Counted from the first letter of the stretch, positions 52,463 to 62,359 are shown. The stretch: DNA of 64,000 bases from Streptomyces capillispiralis (GCF_007829875.1 NZ_VIWV01000001.1:5984501-6048500), one strand, 5' to 3'. The notes: generated by a model from the sequence alone, not told the origin. Numbers and translations: made by a program.

Positions 52463-55400
52463 ATGCGTACGCCGCGCCAGCCGTCCCAGCATTCCTCGAA
52501 CGACCGCCTGAGCTGGTCTTTCATGGATGCTCGCCCTGCTGCGCAGGGTATGTACGACCCCCGCAACGAGCACGACGCCTGCGGCGTCGGCTTCGTCGCC
52601 ACCCTGACCGGCGAGGCGTCCCACACCTTGGTCGAGCAGGCCCTCACCGTTCTGCGCAACCTCGAACACCGCGGTGCGACCGGCTCCGAGCCGGACTCCG
52701 GCGACGGCGCCGGAATCCTCTCCCAGGTCCCCGACGCGTTCTTCCGCGAGGTGGCCGGATTTGAACTGCCCGAGGCGGGCGGCTACGCCGTCGGCATCGC
52801 CTTCCTGCCGGAGCACGGCACCGAGGACGCCGTCGCCCGGATCGAGGAGATCGCCGCCGCCGAGGACCTGACCGTCCTCGGCTGGCGCGAGGTGCCGGTC
52901 GCGCCCGAACTGCTCGGCGCCACCGCCCGCTCGACCATGCCGGTCTTCCGGCAGATCTTCGTCGCCGCCGGCGACAGCCGGGGCATCGACCTCGACCGCA
53001 GGGCGTTCGTGCTGCGCAAGCGCGCCGAGCGCGAGGTGGGCGTCTACTTCCCGTCGCTGTCCGCGCGGACCGTCGTCTACAAGGGCATGCTGACCACCGG
53101 CCAGCTCGAACCCTTCTTCCCGGACCTGTCCGACCGCCGCTTCGGCTCCGCGATCGCGTTGGTGCACTCCCGGTTCTCCACGAACACCTTCCCGTCGTGG
53201 CCGCTCGCGCACCCCTACCGCTTCGTCGCCCACAACGGTGAGATCAACACCGTCAAGGGCAACCGCAACTGGATGCGCGCCCGCGAGTCCCAGCTCGCCT
53301 CCGAGCTCATCGGCAGCGGCAGCGACCTCGAGCGGATCTTCCCGATCTGCACGCCCGACGCCTCCGACTCGGCGTCCTTCGACGAGGTCCTGGAACTGCT
53401 GCACCTGGGCGGGCGCTCGCTGCCGCACTCCGTGCTGATGATGATCCCGGAGGCGTGGGAGAACCACGACTCCATGGACCCGGCCCGGCGCGCCTTCTAC
53501 CAGTACCACTCCACGATGATGGAGCCCTGGGACGGCCCCGCCTGCGTCACCTTCACCGACGGCACCCAGGTCGGCGCCGTGCTCGACCGCAACGGCCTGC
53601 GCCCCGGCCGCTACTGGGTCACCGACGACGGCCTGGTCGTCCTCGGCTCCGAGGTCGGCGTCCTCGACATCGACCCGGCGAAGGTCGTCCGCAAGGGCCG
53701 CCTCCAGCCCGGCCGCATGTTCCTGGTGGACACCGCCGAGCACCGCATCATCGAGGACGACGAGATCAAGGCCCGGCTCGCCGCCGAACACCCCTACCCG
53801 GAGTGGCTCGAGGCCGGCGAGATCGAGCTGTCCGACCTGCCCGAGCGCGAGCACATCGTGCACACCCACGCCTCGGTCACCCGCCGCCAGCAGACCTTCG
53901 GCTACACCGAGGAGGAACTGCGCGTCCTCCTCGCGCCGATGGCCAAGGCCGGCGCCGAGCCGATCGGCTCCATGGGCACCGACTCGCCGATCGCCGCGCT
54001 GTCCGAGCGCCCGCGCCTGCTCTTCGACTACTTCACCCAGCTGTTCGCGCAGGTCACCAACCCGCCGCTGGACGCGATCCGCGAGGAACTGGTCACCTCG
54101 CTGCGCTCCTCGCTGGGCCCGCAGGGCAACCTCCTGGAGCCGACCGCCGCGGCCTGCCGCAGCGTCACCCTGCCCTTCCCGGTGATCGACAACGACGAGC
54201 TGGCCAAGCTCATCCACATCAACGCCGACGGCGACATGCCCGGCTTCAAGGCCGCGACCCTCTCCGGCCTGTACCGGGTCTCCGGCGGCGGCGAGGCCCT
54301 CGCCGCCCGCATCGAGGACATCTGCGCCGAGGCCGACGCCGCCATCGACAACGGCGCCCGCCTGATCGTCCTGTCCGACCGGCACTCCGACGCCGAGCAC
54401 GCGCCGATCCCGTCGCTGCTGCTCACCGCGGCCGTCCACCACCACCTCATCCGCACCAAGCAGCGCACCCAGGTGGGCCTGCTGGTCGAGGCCGGCGACG
54501 TCCGCGAGGTCCACCACGTCGCCCTGCTGATCGGCTACGGTGCCGCCGCCGTCAACCCGTACCTGGCGATGGAGTCCGTCGAGGACCTGGTCCGCGCGGG
54601 CACCTTCCTGCCGGGCATCGAGCCCGAGCAGGCCATCCGCAACCTGATCCACGCCCTCGGCAAGGGCGTCCTGAAGGTCATGTCCAAGATGGGCATCTCG
54701 ACGGTCGCCTCCTACCGGGGCGCCCAGGTCTTCGAGGCCGTCGGCCTCGACGACGGCTTCGTCGAGAAGTACTTCAACGGCACCGCCACCAAGATCGGCG
54801 GCGTCGGCATCGACGTCGTCGCCCAGGAGGTCGCCGCCCGCCACGCCAAGGCCTACCCGGCCTCCGGCATCGCTCCCGCGCACCGCGCGCTGGACATCGG
54901 CGGCGAGTACCAGTGGCGCCGCGAGGGCGAGCCGCACCTGTTCGACCCGGAGACGGTCTTCCGCCTCCAGCACTCCACGCGCGCCGGCAAGTACGACATC
55001 TTCAAGAAGTACACCGCCCGTGTGAACGAGCAGTCCGAGCGGCTGATGACGCTCCGCGGCCTCTTCGGCTTCAAGTCCGGCCGGGGACCGATCCCCATCG
55101 ACGAGGTCGAGCCGGTCTCCGAGATCGTCAAGCGGTTCTCCACCGGCGCCATGTCGTACGGCTCCATCTCCCAGGAGGCGCACGAGACCCTCGCCATCGC
55201 CATGAACCAGCTGGGCGGCAAGTCCAACACCGGTGAGGGCGGCGAGGACCCGGAGCGCCTGTACGACCCGGCGCGCCGCTCCTCCATCAAGCAGGTCGCC
55301 TCCGGCCGCTTCGGTGTGACCTCCGAGTACCTGGTCAACTCCGACGACATCCAGATCAAGATGGCCCAGGGCGCCAAGCCCGGCGAGGGCGGCCAGCTGC

Positions 55401-57061
55401 CCGGCCACAAGGTCTACCCGTGGGTGGCGAAGACCCGGCACTCGACGCCGGGCGTCGGCCTCATCTCGCCGCCGCCGCACCACGACATCTACTCCATCGA
55501 GGACCTCGCCCAGCTGATCCACGACCTGAAGAACGCCAACCCCCAGGCGCGCATTCACGTCAAGCTGGTCTCCGAGGTCGGCGTCGGCACCGTCGCCGCG
55601 GGTGTCTCCAAGGCCCACGCGGACGTCGTGCTGATCTCCGGTCACGACGGCGGCACGGGTGCCTCCCCGCTGACCTCGCTGAAGCACGCGGGCGGCCCCT
55701 GGGAGCTCGGCCTGGCCGAGACCCAGCAGACGCTGCTGCTCAACGGCCTGCGCGACCGCATCGTCGTGCAGACCGACGGCCAGCTGAAGACCGGCCGCGA
55801 CGTGGTCATCGCCGCGCTGCTGGGCGCCGAGGAGTTCGGTTTCGCGACCGCCCCGCTGGTCGTCTCCGGCTGCGTCATGATGCGCGTCTGCCACCTGGAC
55901 ACCTGCCCGGTCGGCATCGCCACCCAGAACCCGGTGCTGCGCGACCGGTTCTCCGGCAAGGCCGAGTACGTGGTGAACTTCTTCAAGTTCATCGCCGAGG
56001 AGGTCCGCGAGCTCCTCGCCGAGCTGGGCTTCCGCTCCATCGAGGAGGCCGTCGGCCACGCCGAGGTGCTCGACGTGACCCGCGCGGTGAACCACTGGAA
56101 GGCGCAGGGCCTGGAGCTGGAGCCGCTGTTCCACGTGCCCGAGCTGCCCGAGGGTGCCGTCCGCCACCAGGTCGTCGCCCAGGACCACGGTCTGGAGAAG
56201 GCGCTCGACAACGAGCTGATCAAGCTCGCCGCCGACGCGCTCGCCGCCTCCGGCGCCGAGGACGCCCAGCCGGTGCGCGCCCAGGTCGCCATCCGCAACA
56301 TCAACCGCACGGTCGGCACCATGCTCGGCCACGAGGTGACCAAGAAGTTCGGCGGCGCCGGTCTGCCCGACGACACCATCGACATCACCTTCACCGGCTC
56401 CGCCGGCCAGTCCTTCGGCGCCTTCGTCCCGCGCGGCGTCACGCTGCGCCTGGAGGGCGACGCCAACGACTACGTCGGCAAGGGCCTGTCCGGAGGCCGG
56501 ATCATCGTCCGCCCGGACCGCGGCGCCGACCACCTCGCCGAGTACTCGACCATCGCGGGCAACACCATCGCCTACGGTGCGACCGGCGGCGAGCTGTTCC
56601 TGCGCGGCCGTACCGGCGAGCGGTTCTGCGTGCGCAACTCCGGCGCGCTGGTCGTCTCCGAAGGCGTGGGCGACCACGGCTGCGAGTACATGACCGGCGG
56701 TCACGCGGTCGTCCTCGGCGAGACCGGACGCAACTTCGCGGCCGGCATGTCGGGCGGCACCGCCTACGTCATCGACCTCGACCGGAACAACGTCAACGCC
56801 GGCAACCTGGACGCCGTCGAGGCGCTGGACGAGGCCGACAAGCAGTGGCTGCACGGCGTGGTCCGCCGGCACCAGGAGGAGACGGGCTCCACCGTCGCCG
56901 AGAAGCTGCTCGCCGACTGGGACACGGCCGTGGAGCGCTTCAGCAAGATCATCCCCAGCACGTACAAGGCAGTGCTCGCCGCCAAGGACGCCGCCGAGCG
57001 AGCAGGTCTCTCCGAGACCGAGATCACCGAGAAGATGATGGAGGCGGCGATCAATGGCTGA
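52463..57061 (+). CDS. gltB: Glutamate synthase (NADPH) large subunit
   Basis: 1532 aa from ATG 52463 (SD GGGAGAG); ATG 52442 lacks an SD and ATG 52523 would also retain the active Cys. The propeptide ends at Cys40 in RNEHDACGVGF, the N-terminal glutaminase nucleophile. The glutaminase domain runs to ~430 (VHSRFSTNTFPSWPLAHPYR; HNGEINTVKGN). The FMN/synthase domain contains VSEVGVGTVAAGVSKAHAD, SGHDGGTGASP and the 3Fe-4S cluster cysteines in CVMMRVCHLDTCPVG. A C-terminal beta-helix GXGXG domain ends at GGTAYVID. Forms glutamate from glutamine and 2-oxoglutarate with GltD. Confidence 0.98.
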   Translation: MRTPRQPSQHSSNDRLSWSFMDARPAAQGMYDPRNEHDACGVGFVATLTGEASHTLVEQALTVLRNLEHRGATGSEPDSGDGAGILSQVPDAFFREVAGFELPEAGGYAVGIAFLPEHGTEDAVARIEEIAAAEDLTVLGWREVPVAPELLGATARSTMPVFRQIFVAAGDSRGIDLDRRAFVLRKRAEREVGVYFPSLSARTVVYKGMLTTGQLEPFFPDLSDRRFGSAIALVHSRFSTNTFPSWPLAHPYRFVAHNGEINTVKGNRNWMRARESQLASELIGSGSDLERIFPICTPDASDSASFDEVLELLHLGGRSLPHSVLMMIPEAWENHDSMDPARRAFYQYHSTMMEPWDGPACVTFTDGTQVGAVLDRNGLRPGRYWVTDDGLVVLGSEVGVLDIDPAKVVRKGRLQPGRMFLVDTAEHRIIEDDEIKARLAAEHPYPEWLEAGEIELSDLPEREHIVHTHASVTRRQQTFGYTEEELRVLLAPMAKAGAEPIGSMGTDSPIAALSERPRLLFDYFTQLFAQVTNPPLDAIREELVTSLRSSLGPQGNLLEPTAAACRSVTLPFPVIDNDELAKLIHINADGDMPGFKAATLSGLYRVSGGGEALAARIEDICAEADAAIDNGARLIVLSDRHSDAEHAPIPSLLLTAAVHHHLIRTKQRTQVGLLVEAGDVREVHHVALLIGYGAAAVNPYLAMESVEDLVRAGTFLPGIEPEQAIRNLIHALGKGVLKVMSKMGISTVASYRGAQVFEAVGLDDGFVEKYFNGTATKIGGVGIDVVAQEVAARHAKAYPASGIAPAHRALDIGGEYQWRREGEPHLFDPETVFRLQHSTRAGKYDIFKKYTARVNEQSERLMTLRGLFGFKSGRGPIPIDEVEPVSEIVKRFSTGAMSYGSISQEAHETLAIAMNQLGGKSNTGEGGEDPERLYDPARRSSIKQVASGRFGVTSEYLVNSDDIQIKMAQGAKPGEGGQLPGHKVYPWVAKTRHSTPGVGLISPPPHHDIYSIEDLAQLIHDLKNANPQARIHVKLVSEVGVGTVAAGVSKAHADVVLISGHDGGTGASPLTSLKHAGGPWELGLAETQQTLLLNGLRDRIVVQTDGQLKTGRDVVIAALLGAEEFGFATAPLVVSGCVMMRVCHLDTCPVGIATQNPVLRDRFSGKAEYVVNFFKFIAEEVRELLAELGFRSIEEAVGHAEVLDVTRAVNHWKAQGLELEPLFHVPELPEGAVRHQVVAQDHGLEKALDNELIKLAADALAASGAEDAQPVRAQVAIRNINRTVGTMLGHEVTKKFGGAGLPDDTIDITFTGSAGQSFGAFVPRGVTLRLEGDANDYVGKGLSGGRIIVRPDRGADHLAEYSTIAGNTIAYGATGGELFLRGRTGERFCVRNSGALVVSEGVGDHGCEYMTGGHAVVLGETGRNFAAGMSGGTAYVIDLDRNNVNAGNLDAVEALDEADKQWLHGVVRRHQEETGSTVAEKLLADWDTAVERFSKIIPSTYKAVLAAKDAAERAGLSETEITEKMMEAAING

Positions 57062-58517
57062 CCCGAAGGGCTTTCTGAACCACGGCCGCGAGGTCGCCAC
57101 CTCCCGTCCGGTCGAAGAGCGCACGAAGGACTGGAACGAGGTCTACGTCCCCGGCTCCCTGCTGCCCATCATCAGCAAGCAGGCCAGCCGCTGCATGGAC
57201 TGCGGCATCCCGTTCTGCCACAACGGCTGCCCGCTCGGGAACCTCATCCCCGAGTGGAACGACTACGCCTACCGCGAGGACTGGGGCGCGGCCTCCGAGC
57301 GCCTGCACGCCACCAACAACTTCCCGGAGTTCACGGGCCGGCTGTGCCCCGCTCCGTGCGAGTCGGCGTGTGTGCTGGGCATCAACCAGCCGCCGGTCAC
57401 CATCAAGAACGTCGAGGTCTCGATCATCGACAAGGCGTGGGAGACCGGTGACGTCGCCCCGCAGATCCCCGAGCGCCTGTCCGGCAAGACGGTCGCCGTC
57501 GTCGGCTCGGGCCCCGCGGGCCTGGCCGCCGCCCAGCAGCTGACCCGGGCCGGCCACACGGTCGCCGTGTACGAGCGCGCCGACCGCATCGGCGGCCTGC
57601 TGCGCTACGGCATCCCCGAGTTCAAGATGGAGAAGCGGCACATCAACCGCCGTATCGAGCAGATGCGCGCGGAGGGCACCAAGTTCCGCACGGGCGTGGA
57701 GATCGGCCGCGACATGCCGGCCACCGCGCTGCGCAAGCGGTACGACGCCGTGGTCCTCGCCGTCGGCGCGACGACCGCGCGCGACCTGCCGGTGCCGGGC
57801 CGCGAGCTCAAGGGCATCCACCAGGCCATGGAGTACCTGCCCCTGGCCAACAAGGTGCAGGAGGGCGACTTCGTGGCGCCCCCGATCACCGCCGAGGGCA
57901 AGCACGTCGTCGTGATCGGCGGCGGTGACACCGGCGCGGACTGCGTGGGCACCGCCCACCGCCAGGGCGCGGCCTCCGTCACGCAGCTGGAGATCATGCC
58001 CCGCCCGAACGACGAGCGGAACCCGGTCTCCCAGCCCTGGCCGACCTTCCCGATGCTCTACAAGGTCACCAGCGCCCACGAGGAGGGCGGTGAGCGGGTC
58101 TACTCCGTCTCCACCACCCACTTCGAGGGCGACGAGGACGGCAACGTCCAGTGGCTGCACCTGACCGAGGTCGAGTTCGTCGACGGCAGGCTGACGCCGA
58201 AGCCGGGCACCGAGCGCAGGATCCCGGCCCAGCTGGTCACCCTCGCCATGGGCTTCACCGGCACCGACCGGGAGAACGGCATGGTCGACCAGTTCGGCCT
58301 GGACCTCGACGAGCGCGGTAACATCGCCCGCGACGCCGACTTCCAGACCAACGTGCCCGGCGTGTTCGTCGCCGGTGACGCCGGCCGCGGCCAGTCGCTC
58401 ATCGTGTGGGCGATCGCCGAGGGCCGTTCGGCCGCCCGCGGCTGCGACCGCTTCCTCACCGGGGCGAGCGAGCTGCCGGCCCCGATCCGTCCGACGGACC
58501 GCGCCCTGGCGGTCTGA
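57054..58517 (+). CDS. gltD: Glutamate synthase (NADPH) small subunit
   Basis: 487 aa from ATG 57054, overlapping gltB by 8 nt. N-terminal 4Fe-4S-binding domain with SRCMDCGIPFCHNGCPLGN and RLCPAPCESACVLG; FAD loop VVGSGPAGLAAAQQL; NADPH loop VVIGGGDTGADC; and C-terminal PGVFVAGDAGRGQSLIVWAIAEGR. Passes electrons from NADPH to GltB. Confidence 0.98.
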   Translation: MADPKGFLNHGREVATSRPVEERTKDWNEVYVPGSLLPIISKQASRCMDCGIPFCHNGCPLGNLIPEWNDYAYREDWGAASERLHATNNFPEFTGRLCPAPCESACVLGINQPPVTIKNVEVSIIDKAWETGDVAPQIPERLSGKTVAVVGSGPAGLAAAQQLTRAGHTVAVYERADRIGGLLRYGIPEFKMEKRHINRRIEQMRAEGTKFRTGVEIGRDMPATALRKRYDAVVLAVGATTARDLPVPGRELKGIHQAMEYLPLANKVQEGDFVAPPITAEGKHVVVIGGGDTGADCVGTAHRQGAASVTQLEIMPRPNDERNPVSQPWPTFPMLYKVTSAHEEGGERVYSVSTTHFEGDEDGNVQWLHLTEVEFVDGRLTPKPGTERRIPAQLVTLAMGFTGTDRENGMVDQFGLDLDERGNIARDADFQTNVPGVFVAGDAGRGQSLIVWAIAEGRSAARGCDRFLTGASELPAPIRPTDRALAV

Positions 58518-58592
58518 CGGCCGGCACGACCGACAAGGTGACCTGACGGTCCCTCATATGCGTCCCGTACAAAGGCGTACGGAACACCTGGT

Positions 58593-58636
58593 GGCGCCTG
58601 CCCCCCAGTCCCCGACCGGACGACTGGGCAGGCGCC
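58593..58636. terminator. Terminator between gltD and the chitosanase gene
   Basis: GGCGCCTGCCC pairs with GGGCAGGCGCC (11 bp), with inner AGT/ACT pairing across bulged Cs. It separates the convergent genes ending at 58517 and 58646. Confidence 0.75.
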
Positions 58637-58645
58637 GCCGCACGT

Positions 58646-59551
58646 TCAGGGCAGCCGGTAGCCGTCGCCGTACACCTGCCACACCAGCGGTGTGTCCAGG
58701 TCCAGGTTCCCGTCCCGGAGGAACCGGCGCTGGGCGGTGTCGACGCGGGAGGTGTCGTGGTCCGGGGCCCGGGTCGGCATGGCCTCGCGGCGGACGTCGA
58801 GGAAGGCGTTCAGATAGGCCGTCTCGGAGCCGCCCGCGGCCGGCGTCTTCTCCTGCTCCAGCGTGCGCTCGCGCAGGGCGTAGAAGCCGCCCGCGTCGGT
58901 GTCGGGGCCGTGGAAGACCATCGCGTCGTAGTAGACGAACTGGCCCAGCGTGCCGAGGCCGTCCAGCTTGGCGAGGCGGACCGCCGGGTCGAAGTAGATG
59001 CGGTCCCGCTCCTCCTCCTGGGCCTCGCGGAACGCCGGGACCTCCGCCTCCGCCGCCCAGGCGGCGGTGAAGCCGGGGTCCAGGCCGTCGTGGGACTCGG
59101 AGCCGTCGACCTCGCGCAGGGCGGGCAGATAGGGCGCCAGCCCGTTGTCCGGGTGGGCCTCGGTGTACCGCTCGACCAGGGTGAGCAGGTCGTGGGTGCC
59201 GGTGCAGAAGCCGATGATGCCCGCCGTGTACCCGCAGCCGTCGCCCCGGTCCTCGATGGTGCCGTAGGTGGTGCGCCAGTCGGTGGTCGAGTGCTCGGCG
59301 CTGGCCACCAGCTGCTGGGCCAGCTCCTTCTTCGCCGGCGCGGCCAGCCCCGGCGGCAGGCCGGCGATGACCGCGTCGTCCGCCTTCCGCTCCTGCTCGG
59401 CCCGGTCCTTGGCGTCCTCGCGGGCCGCCTGGGCGGTGGCGGCGGGCGGTGCGGCCGGGGCGTCGGGCGCGTCCGACGACGGCAGGACGAAGTACACCGC
59501 CGTCGCGATCACGGGAAAGGCCGCCAGGAGCAGCACTCCGGAACGTCTCAC
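58646..59551 (-). CDS. GH46 chitosanase with N-terminal signal anchor
   Basis: 301 aa from GTG 59551 (GTGA overlap with the rhomboid stop). Residues 4-23 are a hydrophobic signal or anchor, followed by an Ala/Pro/charged linker to about residue 65. The rest aligns by eye with Streptomyces GH46 chitosanases: QQLVASAEHSTTDW with catalytic Glu86, EDRGDGCGYT with Asp104 (18 residues apart, as in the N174 enzyme), GIIGFCTGTHD, RDRIYFDPAVRLAKLDGL, GQFVYYDAMVFHG and DTSRVDTAQRRFLRDGNLDL. It hydrolyses chitosan outside the membrane. Cys106 and Cys116 flank the active-site strand. No typical signal-peptidase site is evident, so it may stay anchored. Confidence 0.92.
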   Translation of the reverse strand: MRRSGVLLLAAFPVIATAVYFVLPSSDAPDAPAAPPAATAQAAREDAKDRAEQERKADDAVIAGLPPGLAAPAKKELAQQLVASAEHSTTDWRTTYGTIEDRGDGCGYTAGIIGFCTGTHDLLTLVERYTEAHPDNGLAPYLPALREVDGSESHDGLDPGFTAAWAAEAEVPAFREAQEEERDRIYFDPAVRLAKLDGLGTLGQFVYYDAMVFHGPDTDAGGFYALRERTLEQEKTPAAGGSETAYLNAFLDVRREAMPTRAPDHDTSRVDTAQRRFLRDGNLDLDTPLVWQVYGDGYRLP

Positions 59552-60474
59552 TGGGGGACCCCTCCGCCCGTCAGCGCGGACACCTTCGCCACCGCCGCGA
59601 CCGCCAGTACTACCACGAGCACCCCGCACGCGCCGACCTGCACGAGCGTGCGGCGCCCGTCCCGCGGGGCGTACGCGAACGCCAGCGCCACCACGCCGCC
59701 CGCCAGCAGTCCGCCGAGGTGGCCCTCCCAGGACGTGACGACCGCGGACACCACCAGCCACAGCAGCAGCCCGGCCATGAACCGGTTGACCTGGCCCATG
59801 TCCACGCCGATGCGCCGGGCCATGACGTAGTACGCGGCCCCGATGCCGAAGACCGCGCCGGACGCGCCGACGACGGCGTCCTCGGGCGCGATCAGCAGCA
59901 CCAGCACCGAGCCGCCCAGCGCCGACAGCAGGTACAGGGCGAGGTAGTGGACCCGGCCCAGCATCGGCTCCACCAGCCGGCCCAGGTTCCACAGCGCCAC
60001 CATGTTCATCACGACGTGGAAGACGCCGAACGTCCCCCCGGTGGGCGGCAGATGCAGGAACGCGCCGGTCAGCAGCCGGTACCACTCCCCGTCCACCAGC
60101 CCCTCCGGTGTGAAGCCCGCGGGGTGGGGGTCCACCCACAGGTAGTGCTCGCCGTCCGGACCGAGCAACCCCGCGCCCACCATCGCGAACCGGTCCACGA
60201 TCTCCGGCCGCACCAGCTCCGCCAGGTACACCAGTACGTTGACGGCGATCAGCACGTACGTCACCACGGGCACCGCGGAGACCCGGCCGCCCACCAGGGT
60301 GCGGGCCTGCCGCACCGACCGCGCGCCCTCCCGCACGCACGCGGGGCACTGGTGGCCCACGGCCGCCTCCCGCATGCAGTCCGGACAGATGTACCGCTCG
60401 CAGCGCGTGCAGCGGACGTGACACTCCACCTGGGGATGGCGGTAGCAGGTGGTGACGGTGGACTCGGAATCCAC
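59548..60474 (-). CDS. Rhomboid-family intramembrane serine protease with N-terminal zinc finger
   Basis: 308 aa from GTG 60474 (SD GAGGAG). Residues 8-46 form a B-box-like zinc finger (CYRHP, CHVRCTRCERYICPDC, HQCPAC). Six or so membrane helices follow, with the rhomboid motifs WYRLLTGAFLH, FHVVMNMVALWNLGRLVEP, catalytic Ser205 in GASGAVFG and His252 in GHLGGLLAGG. Cleaves transmembrane substrates within the membrane. Its stop overlaps the start of the chitosanase gene. Confidence 0.94.
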   Translation of the reverse strand: MDSESTVTTCYRHPQVECHVRCTRCERYICPDCMREAAVGHQCPACVREGARSVRQARTLVGGRVSAVPVVTYVLIAVNVLVYLAELVRPEIVDRFAMVGAGLLGPDGEHYLWVDPHPAGFTPEGLVDGEWYRLLTGAFLHLPPTGGTFGVFHVVMNMVALWNLGRLVEPMLGRVHYLALYLLSALGGSVLVLLIAPEDAVVGASGAVFGIGAAYYVMARRIGVDMGQVNRFMAGLLLWLVVSAVVTSWEGHLGGLLAGGVVALAFAYAPRDGRRTLVQVGACGVLVVVLAVAAVAKVSALTGGGVPQ

Positions 60475-60618
60475 GGGCCGGCTCCTCGGGAGGGACGGGA
60501 CGGAAGTGAGCCGGTGGGGACGGCGGCGAACAAAATATCGAACGGCGGCGGACGGGGCGAGGGGCGGGGTGAGGGTGCCGTACGCTCTGGGCCAGTTCCG
60601 CGACGGAGGGGGAGCCGA

Positions 60619-61338
60619 ATGGCCGCGATCGGTCTGCGCAGGATCGAGGAGACCGCGCCCGCGCTGGTCAGCCTCTACAAGACGGCCGGGGTGTCACTCG
60701 CCAAGCACCGGCTGGACGGGCTGCGCGCGGCGGTCTACCTGGTGATCGACTACTCCGGCTCCATGAAGCCGTACTACGAGGACGGCACGGTCCAGGCGCT
60801 CGCCGACCGGGTGCTGGGGCTGTCGGCCCACCTCGACGACGACGGCACCGTGCCGGTGGTGTTCTTCTCCACCGACGTCGACGCGGTCACCGACATCGCC
60901 CTCACGGGCCACCAGGGGCGCGTCGAGCGGATCGTGGCCGGGCTCGGCCACATGGGCAGGACCAGCTACCACCTGGCGATGGACGCGGTCATCGACCACT
61001 ACCTGGACAGCGGGTCCACCGCACCCGCGCTGGTGGTCTTCCAGACCGACGGCGGCCCGGTCAACAAGCTCGCCGCCGAGAAGTACCTGTGCAAGGCGGC
61101 ACGGCTCCCGCTGTTCTGGCAGTTCGTCGGCTTCGGCGACCCGCACAGCAAGCAGTTCGACTACCTGCGCCGACTCGACGACCTGGCCGTGCCGACGAAG
61201 CGCGTCGTGGACAACGCGGGCTTCTTCCACGCGGGCGAGAACCCGCGCGCGGTGTCGGACACCGACCTGTACGACCGCCTGGTGGGCGAGTTCCCCCAGT
61301 GGCTGGCCGCGGCACGGGCCCGGGGGATCGTGCGGTAG
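60619..61338 (+). CDS. TerF-like von Willebrand A domain protein
   Basis: 239 aa from ATG 60619 (SD GGAGGGGGAG). VYLVIDYSGSMKPYY is the metal-site DxSxS motif; MGRTSYHLAMDAVIDHY and VVFQTDGGPVNK supply the Thr and Asp of the site. LFWQFVGFGDPHSKQFDYLRRLDDL and NAGFFHAGENP resemble TerF/TerD-associated vWA proteins of tellurium-resistance-type systems. No TerD-type gene lies next to it. Probably cytoplasmic; the function is unknown. Confidence 0.88.
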   Translation: MAAIGLRRIEETAPALVSLYKTAGVSLAKHRLDGLRAAVYLVIDYSGSMKPYYEDGTVQALADRVLGLSAHLDDDGTVPVVFFSTDVDAVTDIALTGHQGRVERIVAGLGHMGRTSYHLAMDAVIDHYLDSGSTAPALVVFQTDGGPVNKLAAEKYLCKAARLPLFWQFVGFGDPHSKQFDYLRRLDDLAVPTKRVVDNAGFFHAGENPRAVSDTDLYDRLVGEFPQWLAAARARGIVR

Positions 61339-61367
61339 CGGACGGCACCCGACGCCACGAAGCGCTC

Positions 61368-62264
61368 CTAGGTGTCGCACTCCAGCACCGTCCGGCACAG
61401 GCCGCACCGCGCCCGCACCCGGCCCCGCACCGGCACCCGGATGCGCTGGTGACAGGTCGGGCAGGGGAACGACACCCGCAGGGGGCCGTGGCTGTCCGGG
61501 GTGAAGCGGTAGGGGACCTGCGCCTCCGCCACGGCCGGGCGGTGGTCCTGGGCGTGCCGCCGGTCCCGCGCGTACCGCCGCCGGCCCGCCCAGCCGGCCG
61601 CCGTCAGCGGCGGCTGCTGCCCGTCCCGGCGGGCCAGCGCCATGCCCGCGCCGTACGCCGTGTACGCCTGGGCGCTGGTGAACCACACCGACGGATCCTC
61701 CGCGAACGCCAGCGACCGCTTCGCCAGCACGTACCCGAACTCCTCCGGCGTGAGGTACCCCAGCTTCTGCGACGACGCCCCGTCCTGCCGGAAGGCGTCC
61801 AGCAGCAGCCACCCCGCCCCCAGGTACGTCGCCGTCGTGTCCGTCAGGATCTCGTTGTCCCGCGTGCCCGGGAACGACAGCCCCAGCCGGTGCAGGTACA
61901 CATGCGCCACCTCGTGCGCCAGGGCCGCCCCGATGTCCCGCCGATGCGTACGGAACCGGTCGTTCAACTCCACGAAGTACTCCGGCCCCGCGGCCAGTTC
62001 CACATGCGCCGCATGCGTCATCTCGCGGAACCCGACGATCAGCCGCGCGTCCGGCAGCCGGTAGTGCCGCACCAGCTCGCGGGCCACCCGCTGCGCCCCC
62101 AGATGCAGCTCGTCCGTGTCGCAGAACGCCACGTCGGCCGGGGCCACGCTCACCGAGAAGGTGCGGACCGTGTCGTACGACAGCCGTCGGTACAGCGCCG
62201 TGACGGCCGACCGCACCGTCTCCAGATGCGGGTACCCGTGCTCGACCGGACCGCCGTTCGCCAC
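61368..62264 (-). CDS. Zincin-like protein with HExxH and C-terminal zinc ribbon
   Basis: 298 aa from GTG 62264. The core DIGAALAHEVAHVYLHRLGL contains HEVAH, and DNEILTDTTATYLGAG contains a downstream acidic ligand as in gluzincins (ExxxD). The C-terminal 45 residues have PCPTC...RCGLCRTVLEC, two CxxC knuckles of a zinc ribbon. No signal peptide or membrane helix is seen, so it is probably a cytoplasmic peptidase-like protein. The substrate is unknown and I do not recognise a named family. It converges with the vWA gene, with 29 nt between. Confidence 0.82.
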   Translation of the reverse strand: MANGGPVEHGYPHLETVRSAVTALYRRLSYDTVRTFSVSVAPADVAFCDTDELHLGAQRVARELVRHYRLPDARLIVGFREMTHAAHVELAAGPEYFVELNDRFRTHRRDIGAALAHEVAHVYLHRLGLSFPGTRDNEILTDTTATYLGAGWLLLDAFRQDGASSQKLGYLTPEEFGYVLAKRSLAFAEDPSVWFTSAQAYTAYGAGMALARRDGQQPPLTAAGWAGRRRYARDRRHAQDHRPAVAEAQVPYRFTPDSHGPLRVSFPCPTCHQRIRVPVRGRVRARCGLCRTVLECDT

Positions 62265-62359
62265 GTCTCACCCCCGCCACGCCCAGAACCCGATTCCACT
62301 GTACGAGCCCGCCCCCGCCCCCGCCCCGGCCGGGCGGACACCGGCCCGGACGGGCACCG

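Noticed and set aside
52397..57124. 1575-codon open frame on the minus strand opposite gltB
   Set aside because: Same codon-bias artefact; gltB has all catalytic motifs on the plus strand.
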